Below the pieces are notes generated by a model. The model had not been told where the DNA came from. It did no database searches and saw nothing but the letters and a program-made list of their open reading frames with translations. From positions 23,223 through 87,222 of the forward strand of contig NZ_SOEB01000018.1 in assembly GCF_004365965.1 (NCBI RefSeq): a DNA stretch of 64,000 nt, given 5' to 3'. The position numbers were made by a program, and so were the translations under genes. Shown here one piece after another: positions 23,532-31,600 of the stretch. This DNA comes from Rhodovulum visakhapatnamense (lineage in GTDB: Bacteria; Pseudomonadota; Alphaproteobacteria; Rhodobacterales; Rhodobacteraceae). How positions within the stretch are numbered: the stretch's first letter is position 1; every line of letters begins with the position of its first letter.

Positions 23532-25916
23532 ATGCAAGCTGTCCTGGCGGTTCTCGCCACCCTCCTGATCCCTGGGATTGCAACTGCCGAGACCGAGCGT
23601 TTCGCGCTTCATACCGACCTCGACCATGTCTGGACGATGACCGCCGCGGCGCTGGTCTTCTTGATGCAGGCGGGCTTCCTGCTGCTTGAGGCCGGGCAGG
23701 TCCGGTCCAAGAACTCGATCAACGTCGCCCAGAAAAACCTGGTCGATTTCATCCTGTCGACCCTGGCCTTCGGCTCGGTCGGCTTCGCGCTGATGTTCGG
23801 CCCCAGCCTCGGCGGATGGATCGGGTTTTCGGCCGATTACGCCTTCTTCAACACACAAGGCGACTGGTCGCTGACCTTCTTCGTCTTCCAGCTGATGTTC
23901 TGCGGCACCGCCGCCACCATCGTCTCGGGTGCGGTCGCCGAACGCGCGACGATGTCGGGCTACATGATCTGCACCCTGCTGATCGGCTGCCTGATCTACC
24001 CGGTCTCGGGCCACTGGGCCTGGGGCGGGCTTTTGTCGGGCGAGTCCGAGGGCTGGCTCGCGCGGCTCGGATTCATCGACTTCGCGGGGTCGACCGTGGT
24101 GCATTCGGTCGGCGCCTGGGTGGCCCTGGCCGCGATCATCCTTATCGGGCCGCGGCTCGGGCGCTATGACGCGGCGGGGCGGCCCGTCGCATTGCACGGG
24201 CATTCGCCGGTGCTGTCGACGCTGGGCGCGCTGATCCTCTGGATCGGCTGGATCGGGTTCAATGGCGGGTCGACCAATATCGGATCGGGCGCCATTGCCG
24301 GGATCGTCGCCAACACCATCGTCTCGGGCGCGGCGGGCGGCGCGGCCGGGCTGATCATCGGCGCGCGCAAGACCGGCATCTACCGGCCCGAGCATCTGAT
24401 CAACGGCTCGCTGGCCGGTCTGGTCGGCATCACCGCGGGCTGCGACGCGGTCACGACGCAATCGGCCTTCCTGATCGGGGCCAGCGCGGGCGCCGTTGCC
24501 TTTCTCGCGCATGAGATGCTGGACCGGGTCTGGCGGCTCGACGACCCGCTCGGGGCGATTTCGGTGCACGGCGTCGCAGGCGCCTGGGGCACGCTGATGG
24601 CGGGCGCCCTGGCCCGGCCCGATGCGTTGATGGCAGGCGGCCGCCTGACCCAGGTCGGTGTGCAGGCGCTGGGCGTGGGCGCGGTCTTCGTCTGGGCCTT
24701 CGGCACCGGCTTTGTTCTGCTCCGGATTGCGGACGCTCTGCTGCCCGCGCCGGACGGGCCGCGCGGCGGGCTGCGCGTTTCGCGCGAGGCCGAAGAGGCC
24801 GGGTTGAACATTTCCGAACATGACGCGCCGCTGGGGCTGTCGGGGCTGGTGCGGGCGATGGCCCGCATCGCCGAGAACCCCTCGGCCGAAATCGGCCGGA
24901 TCGACACCGAACCGGGCGAGGAATCGCACGAGGCCGCAACGCTGTTCAACGGCATCGCCGAGAACATCCGCCTCAAGGCCGAAACCGACCGGCGGCTTGC
25001 CGACCAGTCCGAAGCGTTGCTGGCCGATCTCGCTGGCACCATCGAGGCGGTGCTGGACGGGCGGCTCGACCGGCGCATGCGGATCGGGCATGAGGGCCCC
25101 TTCGCCCGGGTGCCGGGGTCGATCAATGCGATGATCGGGTCGGTCGAGACGATGGTCGGCGAGATCGCCGCCTCGGCGCAGTCGGTCGCCGCCCATGCCG
25201 CGCAGCTGAGCGCCCAGAGCGTGACGCTGACCTCAGGCTCGACCGATCAGGCCCGCCAGATCGGGTCCGTTTCGGAAGAGATGGCCGAGCTGCGCGCCGA
25301 GGTCGACCGCAACGGCGCACGGCTGGAACAGGCGTTGCTGAATTCGGAACTGGCGCGGCAGGGCGCGGCCGATGCCGCCGAGATTTCGCGGCGCGCCGTG
25401 GCCGGGATGGAACGGGCCAGCGCCGCGATCGGGCGTATCGCCGCCGGGCTCGAGATGATCGACGAGGTCGCCTTTGCCACCCGCCTGCTCAGCCTCAACG
25501 CCTCGGTCGAGGCGGCCCGGGCGAGCGGCACGGCCGGCGCGGGCTTTTCGGTGGTGGCGCAGGAGGTGCGCAGTCTTGCCGAAACCACGACCGCCTCGGC
25601 CCGCGATATCCGCGGGATGCTGAACGGCGTGCGCGAGACCGTTTCCGGCGCGGTCCGCGAGGTCGCGGGCACCGACCACGCGCTGGAGGACATTCGCGGT
25701 CGCATCGCCTCGAACGCGACGCTTCTGGCCGAGGTCGAACAGATGGAGACGCGCTCGCGCACCCTCCTGGCCCGTGTCGAAACCACGCTGTCCGATCTGG
25801 CGCAGTCCTCGCGGAGGGTACTGGAAGAGGCGGACCAGACCCGGCAGGTGGCACGCGAGCTGCATTCGAACGCCGCGCGCACAACCGCCACGGTCGAACG
25901 CTACCGCGCGGCCTGA
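23532..25916 (+). CDS. ammonium transporter (Amt) fused to a methyl-accepting chemotaxis-type signalling domain
   Basis: The 794-residue product has two parts. Residues 1-410 are a full Amt/Rh channel with a leader-like N-terminus and about 11 membrane segments. The ammonium-site Asp183 and the twin pore histidines His191 (TVVH) and His346 (SVHGVAG) are present. Residues about 460-530 look HAMP-like (LDGRLDRRMRIGHEGPFARVPGSI). Residues about 550-790 are a coiled-coil chemoreceptor domain with the hairpin IDEVAFATRLLSLNASVEAARAS from residue 643, then GAGFSVVAQEVRSLAE. The canonical QTNLLALNAAxEAARAGE tip is altered (ATRLL, NASVEA). It is probably an ammonium sensor, or a transporter reporting to CheW/CheA. 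No che genes are near. The ribosome site is weak. A dead IS abuts its stop. Confidence 0.9.
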   Translation: MQAVLAVLATLLIPGIATAETERFALHTDLDHVWTMTAAALVFLMQAGFLLLEAGQVRSKNSINVAQKNLVDFILSTLAFGSVGFALMFGPSLGGWIGFSADYAFFNTQGDWSLTFFVFQLMFCGTAATIVSGAVAERATMSGYMICTLLIGCLIYPVSGHWAWGGLLSGESEGWLARLGFIDFAGSTVVHSVGAWVALAAIILIGPRLGRYDAAGRPVALHGHSPVLSTLGALILWIGWIGFNGGSTNIGSGAIAGIVANTIVSGAAGGAAGLIIGARKTGIYRPEHLINGSLAGLVGITAGCDAVTTQSAFLIGASAGAVAFLAHEMLDRVWRLDDPLGAISVHGVAGAWGTLMAGALARPDALMAGGRLTQVGVQALGVGAVFVWAFGTGFVLLRIADALLPAPDGPRGGLRVSREAEEAGLNISEHDAPLGLSGLVRAMARIAENPSAEIGRIDTEPGEESHEAATLFNGIAENIRLKAETDRRLADQSEALLADLAGTIEAVLDGRLDRRMRIGHEGPFARVPGSINAMIGSVETMVGEIAASAQSVAAHAAQLSAQSVTLTSGSTDQARQIGSVSEEMAELRAEVDRNGARLEQALLNSELARQGAADAAEISRRAVAGMERASAAIGRIAAGLEMIDEVAFATRLLSLNASVEAARASGTAGAGFSVVAQEVRSLAETTTASARDIRGMLNGVRETVSGAVREVAGTDHALEDIRGRIASNATLLAEVEQMETRSRTLLARVETTLSDLAQSSRRVLEEADQTRQVARELHSNAARTTATVERYRAA

Positions 25917-26092
25917 GCCTGCGCGCGAAGCTGTAAGCTGCCAAGAAGTCCGCGAGGTGCGTCTGCAGCTGGTCGTGGCTGTCGTGATGGTCCCGATTGA
26001 CGTTCAGCGGGAAGACGCGCCACTGGTGCCTCGCCTGATCCGCTTCACCCGCCCTGATCGTGCGGTGCATCCGTTCGACCTGTCCGCCGCTC

Positions 26093-26130
26093 GGGAAAAA
26101 CAGTCCCCCCGGACTGTTTTCCGATCCTCC
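26093..26130. repeat. short palindromic repeat A, copy 1
   Basis: A 38-bp element with near-perfect inverted arms, GAAAAACAGTCC and GGACTGTTTTC, followed by CGATCCTCC. It interrupts the transposase remnant between NHP and GQVERM, which are nearly adjacent in intact relatives. The frame GAAAAC...GTTTTCCGATCCTC is shared with copy 2 at 26771. Confidence 0.7.
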
Positions 26131-26261
26131 GAACTCCCGGGATGGTTGGGGTTGGTCCGCCGGTGCTCGATCCCGTTTGCCTCGCAGATCATGTCAAAGC
26201 GCATCGGCCGCGAAGACGCGGTATTCCGGCTCCGGGGCTGCTCGGCGAACTGAATGCCCCT

Positions 26262-26299
26262 CGCCATTGTCTCTCAAACCAATGGCGCTCCAATGGCTC
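26262..26299 (+). repeat. short interspersed repeat B, copy 1
   Basis: A 38-bp element built from GCCATTG, a 10-bp loop, CAATGGC, 4 bp and again CAATGGC-TC. It interrupts the transposase remnant right after HTVLTD. It is about 75% identical to copy 2 at 26522-26558. Confidence 0.65.
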
Positions 26300-26405
26300 G
26301 ATCGGTGAGGACGGTGTGGACCTGATAGGGCACGGCTTCGAGCATGCATTGCAGGACCTCCCGGGCCGTCTTCCTGTCTGCGCCTCGGCGATGTTGATCT
26401 GGATC

Positions 26406-26444
26406 GAGCCTGCGTGGTCGCCATCGGTTCGAGACCCGCTGGCG
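26406..26444 (-). repeat. short interspersed repeat B, copy 3 (inverted)
   Basis: Read on the minus strand, this 39-bp stretch aligns with repeat B (CGCCAGCGGG, GAACCGATGGC, GCAGGCTC). It interrupts the transposase remnant between FKRCPVG and INIAEA. It is the most diverged of the three copies. Confidence 0.5.
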
Positions 26445-26521
26445 AGGGCCGACAGGGCAGCGTTTGAACGCCGACCGCTTCGGCTTGTCGCCCTCGACGT
26501 CCGGCAGGCGCGAGAGGCATT

Positions 26522-26558
26522 CGCCATCGGGCTTGAACCAATGGCACCGCAATGGCTC
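26522..26558 (+). repeat. short interspersed repeat B, copy 2
   Basis: A 37-bp element with GCCATCG, CAATGGC and a second CAATGGC-TC. It interrupts the transposase remnant between TRSAPQR and SRLPDVEG. It has the same architecture and orientation as copy 1. Confidence 0.65.
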
Positions 26559-26770
26559 AGCGCTGCGGTGCAGAGCGTGTCAGATGCGGGATGGACGGCT
26601 GCAGGGCACGGAGGCCGTCATCAAGCGGCAGCAGCGTGTGGCGCCGAAACGCGACGATGGCCGCCTCCTCGGCCTCGGTGAGGACCGTCGAACGTGGATC
26701 CTTAGGGCCGGTCTTGCGATCATCGACCGTCTGCCGTTTGCGCCGGTTCGCAACCGTCTCGGGGGTCGTC

Positions 26771-26808
26771 GGGAAAACGATTCACCGGATCGTTTTCCGA
26801 TCCTCTCC
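26771..26808. repeat. short palindromic repeat A, copy 2
   Basis: A 38-bp element with inverted arms GGAAAACGAT and ATCGTTTTCC around TCACCGG, followed by GATCCTCTCC. It interrupts the transposase remnant between TLSRDL and RKRQTV and introduces a stop codon. The stem differs from copy 1 by paired (compensatory) changes: ACAGTCC/GGACTGT versus ACGAT/ATCGT. Confidence 0.7.
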
Positions 26809-26970
26809 ACTCCGCAGGTCCCGGCTCAGCGTCGCGAGCGACGCCTGCGATCACTGTATCGCGGCTCTGACCGCGTACGTGGTCGTGGCGCTTCCGTGAG
26901 GAACTTGTCCCATAGGGCCTCCTTCCATTCCTTCGAAAGGATCACACCATCAAACCCTGGGATCGAACAG

Positions 26971-29556
26971 CTAGCCCGCCTGTGCGCTGCGCATGGGCGG
27001 AAGGACCGGGGTCTCTTCGACGCCGAGCCCCGGAAAGACACCCGCCGCCGACCGGCCCTCGACCTCGAGGAAGTCCTCGCGCGAGAGCGGGTGGCCCAGA
27101 AGGTACCCCTGTGCCTCGTTGCACCCGGCCTCCATCACCTGAAGCAGTTGTTCGCGGGTCTCGATCCCCTCCGCAACCACGTCGATCCCCATGCTGCCGC
27201 AGAGCATGCAGACCGCGCGCACGACCGCGGCGCCGCCCAGATCGCTGTCGATCTCCTGCACGAAGGAGGCGTCGATCTTGACCTTGTCGAAGGAGAAGAT
27301 CCTGAGATAGCGCAGCGACGAATACCCGGTGCCGAAATCGTCGAGCGAGATCCGGACGCCCATCCCCTTCAGGGCGGTCAGCTTGTCCTTCACATCGTCG
27401 GTATCCTCGAGCAGCACGCCTTCGGTGATTTCCAGCGCCAGCCGCGCGGGCGGCAAACCGCTCGATTTCAGGGCCTGGGTCACATCGCCGACGATGTCGT
27501 GGCGCCGGAACTGCACCGGCGACAGGTTGATGGCGACACTCAGCCGGTCGGGCCAGGAGGCCGCCTCGGTGCAGGCCATCCGCAGCACAAGCGCCCCGAG
27601 CGGCACGATCAGCCCCAGTTCCTCGGCCATGGGGACGAATTCGCAGGGCGGGACCAGGCCGCGCGTCGGGTGCCGCCAGCGCAGCAGCGCCTCGGCCCCG
27701 GTGATCCGCCCGGTATCGAGATTGACCAGCGGCTGGAACAGCATCGAGAACTGGTCCAGCTCGATGGCGCGCTTGAGATCGGCTTCCAGCTTGATCAGCG
27801 CATTCTGCCGGTCCAGCATGTCCCTGTCGAACAGAAGGCACTGGCCCCGGCCCGCGGATTTGGCCGCGTAAAGCGCGATATCGGCCCGCGACATGATCTT
27901 TTCGGCGCGATCGCCATGCTCGGGCGCGAGCGCGATGCCGACGCTGGCCCCGATATCCGCCAGACGCCCGTCGATCCTGAAGGGTTGCGACAGCAGGTCG
28001 ATGATCCGGTCGCCAAGCCCAAGCGCGCTGTCGGGTTGCTGCTGGCCGATCTGGATCACGGCGAACTCGTCGCCGCCGAACCGCGCCACCGTGTCGCCCT
28101 CGCGCACCGCGCCCTGCAGACGCTCGGACACATGGCGCAACAGCTGATCGCCTGCGGCATGGCCAAGCGTGTCGTTGACATGCTTGAACCGGTCGAGATC
28201 GACGAACAGGATCGCCGCAGGCCGGTTCGGGTCGGCGGTGGCAATGGCGTAATCGATGCTGTCGGCAAAGGCCCGCCGGTTCGGAAGCCCGGTCAGCGTG
28301 TCGTGCCTGGCCATGTGGAGGGCCTGTTCTTCCTGATCGACCCGTTCGGAAATGTCGCTGGCAATCATCATCCAGCCGCCGGGCACGGGCTGGACCTGCA
28401 GCAGGACATGCCGACCGTCGTCCAGTTCCCACGATGCCGAATCCGACCCGCGCTGCGCGATCAGGGCCTTCATGCGGCTGGCAAAAGCCGCCCCGCCGCC
28501 GGGGCGCGCGGCGCTCATCCGGCAGCCGACCTGCGTCAAAAGCCGGTCCAGCGTCACCGAACCCTGCCCGGAAGACAGCTCTTTCGGCATGCCGAAGAAG
28601 GACCAGAACATCGCGTTCGCCACCAGAAGCTTGCCGGTTCCGTCGAACATGCACAGGCCCGCCGGCATGTTCTGCACGGTCTCGGACAGAAGCGCCCGCT
28701 GGGTCTTCATCTCGGCGGCCAGCCGCCGGGTCTCGACGATGCTGTCGCGCAGCGCATGGGCCGAATGGGACAGGGTCGACAGCTCGTTCCGTTCGGTGCC
28801 GAAATCCGGCAGCCGGACCGTATCGTCCCCGCCAAGAAGTCGGCGCAGCGCATCGTTCAGAGCGATCAGCGGAAGGCTCAGGCGCCGCACGACCCAGATC
28901 GCCGCGCCAAGGGCGAGTGCTCCGGCGGCCGCCAGCGTCAGCACGATCAGCCGCAGGCTTTGTTCGACGATGATGTCCTGGCGCTCCAGCGCGACCGCCG
29001 TATCGGCACGGGTCAGCGTGGTCATGTCAGTGATTCGCGCGGTCAGATCGGCCGCCATCTGTTCGACGCCCACTTCGAAATGCTCTTTTGCCTTCTCGAA
29101 GTCCCCGTCCTCCGCCAGCCTGTCGGCCACGCGAAAACTGGCAAGATAGCCGTCCCAGTCCCGTTGAAGATCGTCGACGATCCGCGTTTCCTCGACCGAC
29201 AGGCCGAGCGACCTGAGCCGCAGCAGCGCCTGTCCGAAGGCCGAGGTCGCCACGCGCTGCGCCTCGCGCAGATCCTCACGCTCGAACGGATCGACCTCGA
29301 GCACGGAGCGTTCTGCGGCAATTTCGTGATCGCTCAGCGCATTCTCGATGTCATTGATGGCAAAGAGACGCGAGACCGAGACATCGCCGACAGACCGCGC
29401 CGAGGCGCCCAGTGCCTTGAATTCCACATATCCCACGACGCCAAGCGTCACGCTTGTCAGGAAAAGCGCCAGCATGATCCCGATCAGGCGCACCCCGAGC
29501 CCCGTCGCCGCAAGGCGATTGACGAGCCGCCCCCGCCCGCTGCGCGTTTCCGTCAT
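26971..29556 (-). CDS. membrane GGDEF-EAL cyclic-di-GMP signalling protein
   Basis: The 861-residue protein is anchored by two membrane segments (residues about 20-42 and 193-217) flanking a periplasmic four-helix-type sensor region, then a HAMP-like segment and a PAS-like segment (MPAGLCMFDGTGKLLVANAMFWSFF near residues 300-325). The diguanylate cyclase domain keeps GGDEF at residues 494-498. The phosphodiesterase domain keeps EAL at 622-624 and DDFGTGYSSL. Both catalytic signatures look intact, so it could make or break c-di-GMP. ATG 29556 follows GGAGACGGAC. It is convergent with the Amt-chemoreceptor across a dead IS whose end lies 1 bp from its stop codon, so the native C-terminus may have been changed by that insertion. 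Confidence 0.92.
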   Translation of the reverse strand: MTETRSGRGRLVNRLAATGLGVRLIGIMLALFLTSVTLGVVGYVEFKALGASARSVGDVSVSRLFAINDIENALSDHEIAAERSVLEVDPFEREDLREAQRVATSAFGQALLRLRSLGLSVEETRIVDDLQRDWDGYLASFRVADRLAEDGDFEKAKEHFEVGVEQMAADLTARITDMTTLTRADTAVALERQDIIVEQSLRLIVLTLAAAGALALGAAIWVVRRLSLPLIALNDALRRLLGGDDTVRLPDFGTERNELSTLSHSAHALRDSIVETRRLAAEMKTQRALLSETVQNMPAGLCMFDGTGKLLVANAMFWSFFGMPKELSSGQGSVTLDRLLTQVGCRMSAARPGGGAAFASRMKALIAQRGSDSASWELDDGRHVLLQVQPVPGGWMMIASDISERVDQEEQALHMARHDTLTGLPNRRAFADSIDYAIATADPNRPAAILFVDLDRFKHVNDTLGHAAGDQLLRHVSERLQGAVREGDTVARFGGDEFAVIQIGQQQPDSALGLGDRIIDLLSQPFRIDGRLADIGASVGIALAPEHGDRAEKIMSRADIALYAAKSAGRGQCLLFDRDMLDRQNALIKLEADLKRAIELDQFSMLFQPLVNLDTGRITGAEALLRWRHPTRGLVPPCEFVPMAEELGLIVPLGALVLRMACTEAASWPDRLSVAINLSPVQFRRHDIVGDVTQALKSSGLPPARLALEITEGVLLEDTDDVKDKLTALKGMGVRISLDDFGTGYSSLRYLRIFSFDKVKIDASFVQEIDSDLGGAAVVRAVCMLCGSMGIDVVAEGIETREQLLQVMEAGCNEAQGYLLGHPLSREDFLEVEGRSAAGVFPGLGVEETPVLPPMRSAQAG

Positions 29557-29666
29557 GTCCGTCTCCGTACACTGGCGGGGCTTTCCTCCTGCCCCGGGTC
29601 TGCGCGCCTCGGCCCGTCGCCCGGTCCGCCCTACGCCCCGTCACATCAAGGGACTGACGCCTGTGG

Positions 29667-29683
29667 CTTAAATCCGCTTTAAG
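29667..29683. promoter_or_regulatory. inverted repeat in the 377-bp gap upstream of the GGDEF-EAL gene
   Basis: CTTAAA and TTTAAG are perfect 6-bp arms around TCCGC, 111 bp upstream of the GGDEF-EAL start and next to an AT-rich stretch (29700-29735) that is the likely promoter. The rest of the gap 29557-29933 shows no gene; a loose GCCGAC/GTCGGC hairpin near 29798-29835 may end the HAF gene transcript. Confidence 0.3.
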
Positions 29684-29933
29684 ACGCCCGGGTTTGCGAA
29701 CTGCAAAAACCAAGAATTTTTATAGTCCTCGAATGGGTCAAGTTGATGGCATCTATGGGCGGCGGAGGCCGGTCCTTGCGCGGTCCGCGAAAACCGCCGA
29801 CCGACAGCCCTGAGGGCGGGCGTCGGCTTTGCCCGGCCTGCTGGAAAAGCCCGTCCTGACGCTGCAGGATCGCGGCCCGGATCGGCGCGCGGCGCGCACG
29901 CGGCGACCGGTCCTTGTCGTTCCGTCTTCCGCC

Positions 29934-31064
29934 CTATTCCGGGATCAGAACGAAACCGTGCGTCGCGCCGTTCGGCGCGATGCCATAGCCGGTGATCCAG
30001 CCATTGTCATTGATGTCCTTGGCCAGCACGAGATGCCAGCCGCTGTCGGGGTCGATGCAGTCGTTGAGATCGACCAGCCGCCGGTCGGCCCGGGTCCAGA
30101 GCACGGCGGCATTGCCGTCCCCGGCGGCGCTGTAGCCCACCACCTCGCCCCGGTCGTTCAGCCCGAAGGCGTGGCTCATGTCCTTGCCGCCGGGCAGGTC
30201 GCCGATGTCGTGCAGAACCGCCCCATCCCAGAAAAAGCCGCGATCCGTGCCGCTGTCGCCAATGCCCTTGCCGACGATCTCGCCCAAGCGGTTCATGTCG
30301 TTGACGAGGCTCGCATAGCCGCCGCCCGAAAACCCGGGCAAAAGCGTCCAGACCCCGGCTTCGTAGCGGAAGGCGCGAACCTCGTCATGGAGCGCGGCCT
30401 GGCCCGCGATCTGGCCCGCGTCGTTGATGACCATGCCATGGGCGGTGTCGAATTGCGGCCCCGGCAGGCCGATCTCGACCAGCCGCCCGCCCTGCCAGAG
30501 TGCCACGCTTTCCTTGCGGTCGGGGCGGCCGACATAGCCGGTGATGTCGCCCCGGGCATTGATCGAATGCGCCTGCCCCGGATCGGCGTCGGGTTCCAGC
30601 GCGGGCAGCAGCGAGATGCCCGACTTGTCCCAGAGCGCGACCGCCGGGCCCGCGTCGGTATAGGTGGTCCCGACGATCTGCCCGGCCTCGTTGATATCCT
30701 CGGCCTGGCTGTAGATCGGCTCGCCCATCAGCCGCAACACGCCCAGATCGCGCATCTGCCCGCCTTTCCAGTAGAAGGCATGGGTGGCGCCGGTCATGTC
30801 GACGGCCGCGCCGACCACGGCATTGTCCTCGCTGATCGCATGCGGAACGCTGGTCGCGCTGCCATCCGCCAGATCGCCCAGATCGACCACGAAATAGAAG
30901 GGCCGCTCCGGAGCGTCGGTCAGCGGCGGCATCGCGACCGCCGGTCCCGCCGCCAGGTCCGAGCCCCCCAGCACCAGAGCCAGCGGCAGGAGCGCGGCCC
31001 GGCAGGGTCGCGGAACACCGGCCGGTTCGGCAGTCTTGACGGCAGTCTTGACGAGGGCGGGCAT
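29934..31064 (-). CDS. HAF-repeat exported protein
   Basis: The 376-residue product has a signal peptide (basic start, then AALLPLALVLGGSDLAAGPAVA). It is followed by some seven repeats of about 45 residues of the HAF type: D(I/L)G-L-x-G, then SxAxxINExGxIVG, then HAFxW (for example GGKDMSHAFGLNDRGEVVGYS). HAF-repeat proteins are predicted extracellular beta-propeller-like proteins without known enzymatic function. I placed the start at 31064, where AGGAACC precedes ATG and the signal peptide begins; the open frame extends to 31235 without support. It stands alone on this strand. Confidence 0.8.
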   Translation of the reverse strand: MPALVKTAVKTAEPAGVPRPCRAALLPLALVLGGSDLAAGPAVAMPPLTDAPERPFYFVVDLGDLADGSATSVPHAISEDNAVVGAAVDMTGATHAFYWKGGQMRDLGVLRLMGEPIYSQAEDINEAGQIVGTTYTDAGPAVALWDKSGISLLPALEPDADPGQAHSINARGDITGYVGRPDRKESVALWQGGRLVEIGLPGPQFDTAHGMVINDAGQIAGQAALHDEVRAFRYEAGVWTLLPGFSGGGYASLVNDMNRLGEIVGKGIGDSGTDRGFFWDGAVLHDIGDLPGGKDMSHAFGLNDRGEVVGYSAAGDGNAAVLWTRADRRLVDLNDCIDPDSGWHLVLAKDINDNGWITGYGIAPNGATHGFVLIPE

Positions 31065-31295
31065 GAGAGGTTCCTGATCCGGGCCGCCCGCGATGCGGAG
31101 GGGGCGCGATGGCGGGCGACATAGCCCGAGCCATGTCACGGAGTCCTTGATCCAGGATAAACTTCTCTTGCGACACGAGCGCTCATATCGTACCCGGCCA
31201 GACGGAAGACGGCGTCGCCGCCCGGTGAAAGGCATTCATCACCCTTTCGCCGGGTTTCATGCCGACGAGCCCGTTCGCCACGGAGACCGCCCGCC

Positions 31296-31589
31296 ATGCC
31301 AGACCGCGCCAGCCGCACTCCCGCCCGCCGGTCCTGCCCCGGATCCTGCCGCTCGCTCTGTGCCCTGCCGCCCGCCAGGGCGCTGCCGATCCTCGCGGTC
31401 GCGCTTGGCGCCTCGGCCTTCCTGTGGCTGGGGCTTGGCGCCGGTCTCGGCCGGCTTGCGGCGGGCGCCGACAGTTCTCCCGTGCTGGCCGAGTTCTGCG
31501 TGCTCGGGATCCAGGGCTTCGGGATCTGCGCACTGGCGCTGGCGCTGCTGATCGGCCTGGCCCGCCCGCCCCGCGCCTCGCGGAACTGA
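31296..31589 (+). CDS. small hypothetical membrane protein
   Basis: A 97-residue open frame with a basic Arg/Pro-rich start and two hydrophobic segments (residues about 32-52 and 68-88), ending just before the convergent mntH. A GGAGA lies 11 bp before the ATG. I do not recognise a family. The hydrophobic pattern and ribosome site argue for a real gene, but the GC-rich context makes chance possible. Confidence 0.45.
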   Translation: MPDRASRTPARRSCPGSCRSLCALPPARALPILAVALGASAFLWLGLGAGLGRLAAGADSSPVLAEFCVLGIQGFGICALALALLIGLARPPRASRN

Positions 31590-31600
31590 AGCGCCCCGCC

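Larger units (their letters stand above)
25919..26913 (-). pseudogene. IS481-type transposase pseudogene
   Basis: Reading the minus strand with frame changes recovers a recognisable transposase. It starts MGQVPHGSATTTYAVRAAIQ at 26913, followed at once by a stop codon. Next come the segments RKRQTVDDRKTGPKDPRST, VAFRRHTLLPLDDGLRALQP, SRLPDVEGDKPKR, TAREVLQCMLEAVPYQVHTV, FDMICEANGIEHR and DSHDQLQTHLADFLAAYSF, after which it ends at ARR. The order matches the integrase-core family. There are several frameshifts, at least two stops, a loss of about 30 residues between the IAEAQTG and TAREVL segments, and insertions of short repeats. It cannot make an active enzyme. Confidence 0.82.
25917..26969 (-). 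mobile_element. remnant of an IS481-type insertion sequence
   Basis: This 1.05-kb stretch between the Amt-chemoreceptor and the GGDEF-EAL gene is filled by a decayed insertion sequence on the minus strand. The outer end at 26969 reads TGTTCG on the minus strand, in keeping with the TGT ends of IS481-type elements, and lies 1 bp from the stop codon of the GGDEF-EAL gene. The other end is missing: the transposase C-terminus is cut at the chemoreceptor stop. Five short repeats of two families are embedded. Confidence 0.75.

Noticed and set aside
21942..25196. A 1,084-codon open frame on the minus strand antisense to the aldehyde dehydrogenase and Amt genes
   Set aside because: Composition is typical of a shadow frame; the plus-strand genes have complete motifs.
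26142..26681. A possible plus-strand gene between the Amt-chemoreceptor and GGDEF-EAL genes
   Set aside because: The opposite strand encodes recognisable transposase segments through the same bases; the plus-strand frame is accidental.
26464..29682. A 1,072-codon open frame on the plus strand antisense to the GGDEF-EAL gene
   Set aside because: It runs through the dead IS and the antisense of a gene with intact GGDEF and EAL motifs; no domain is visible.
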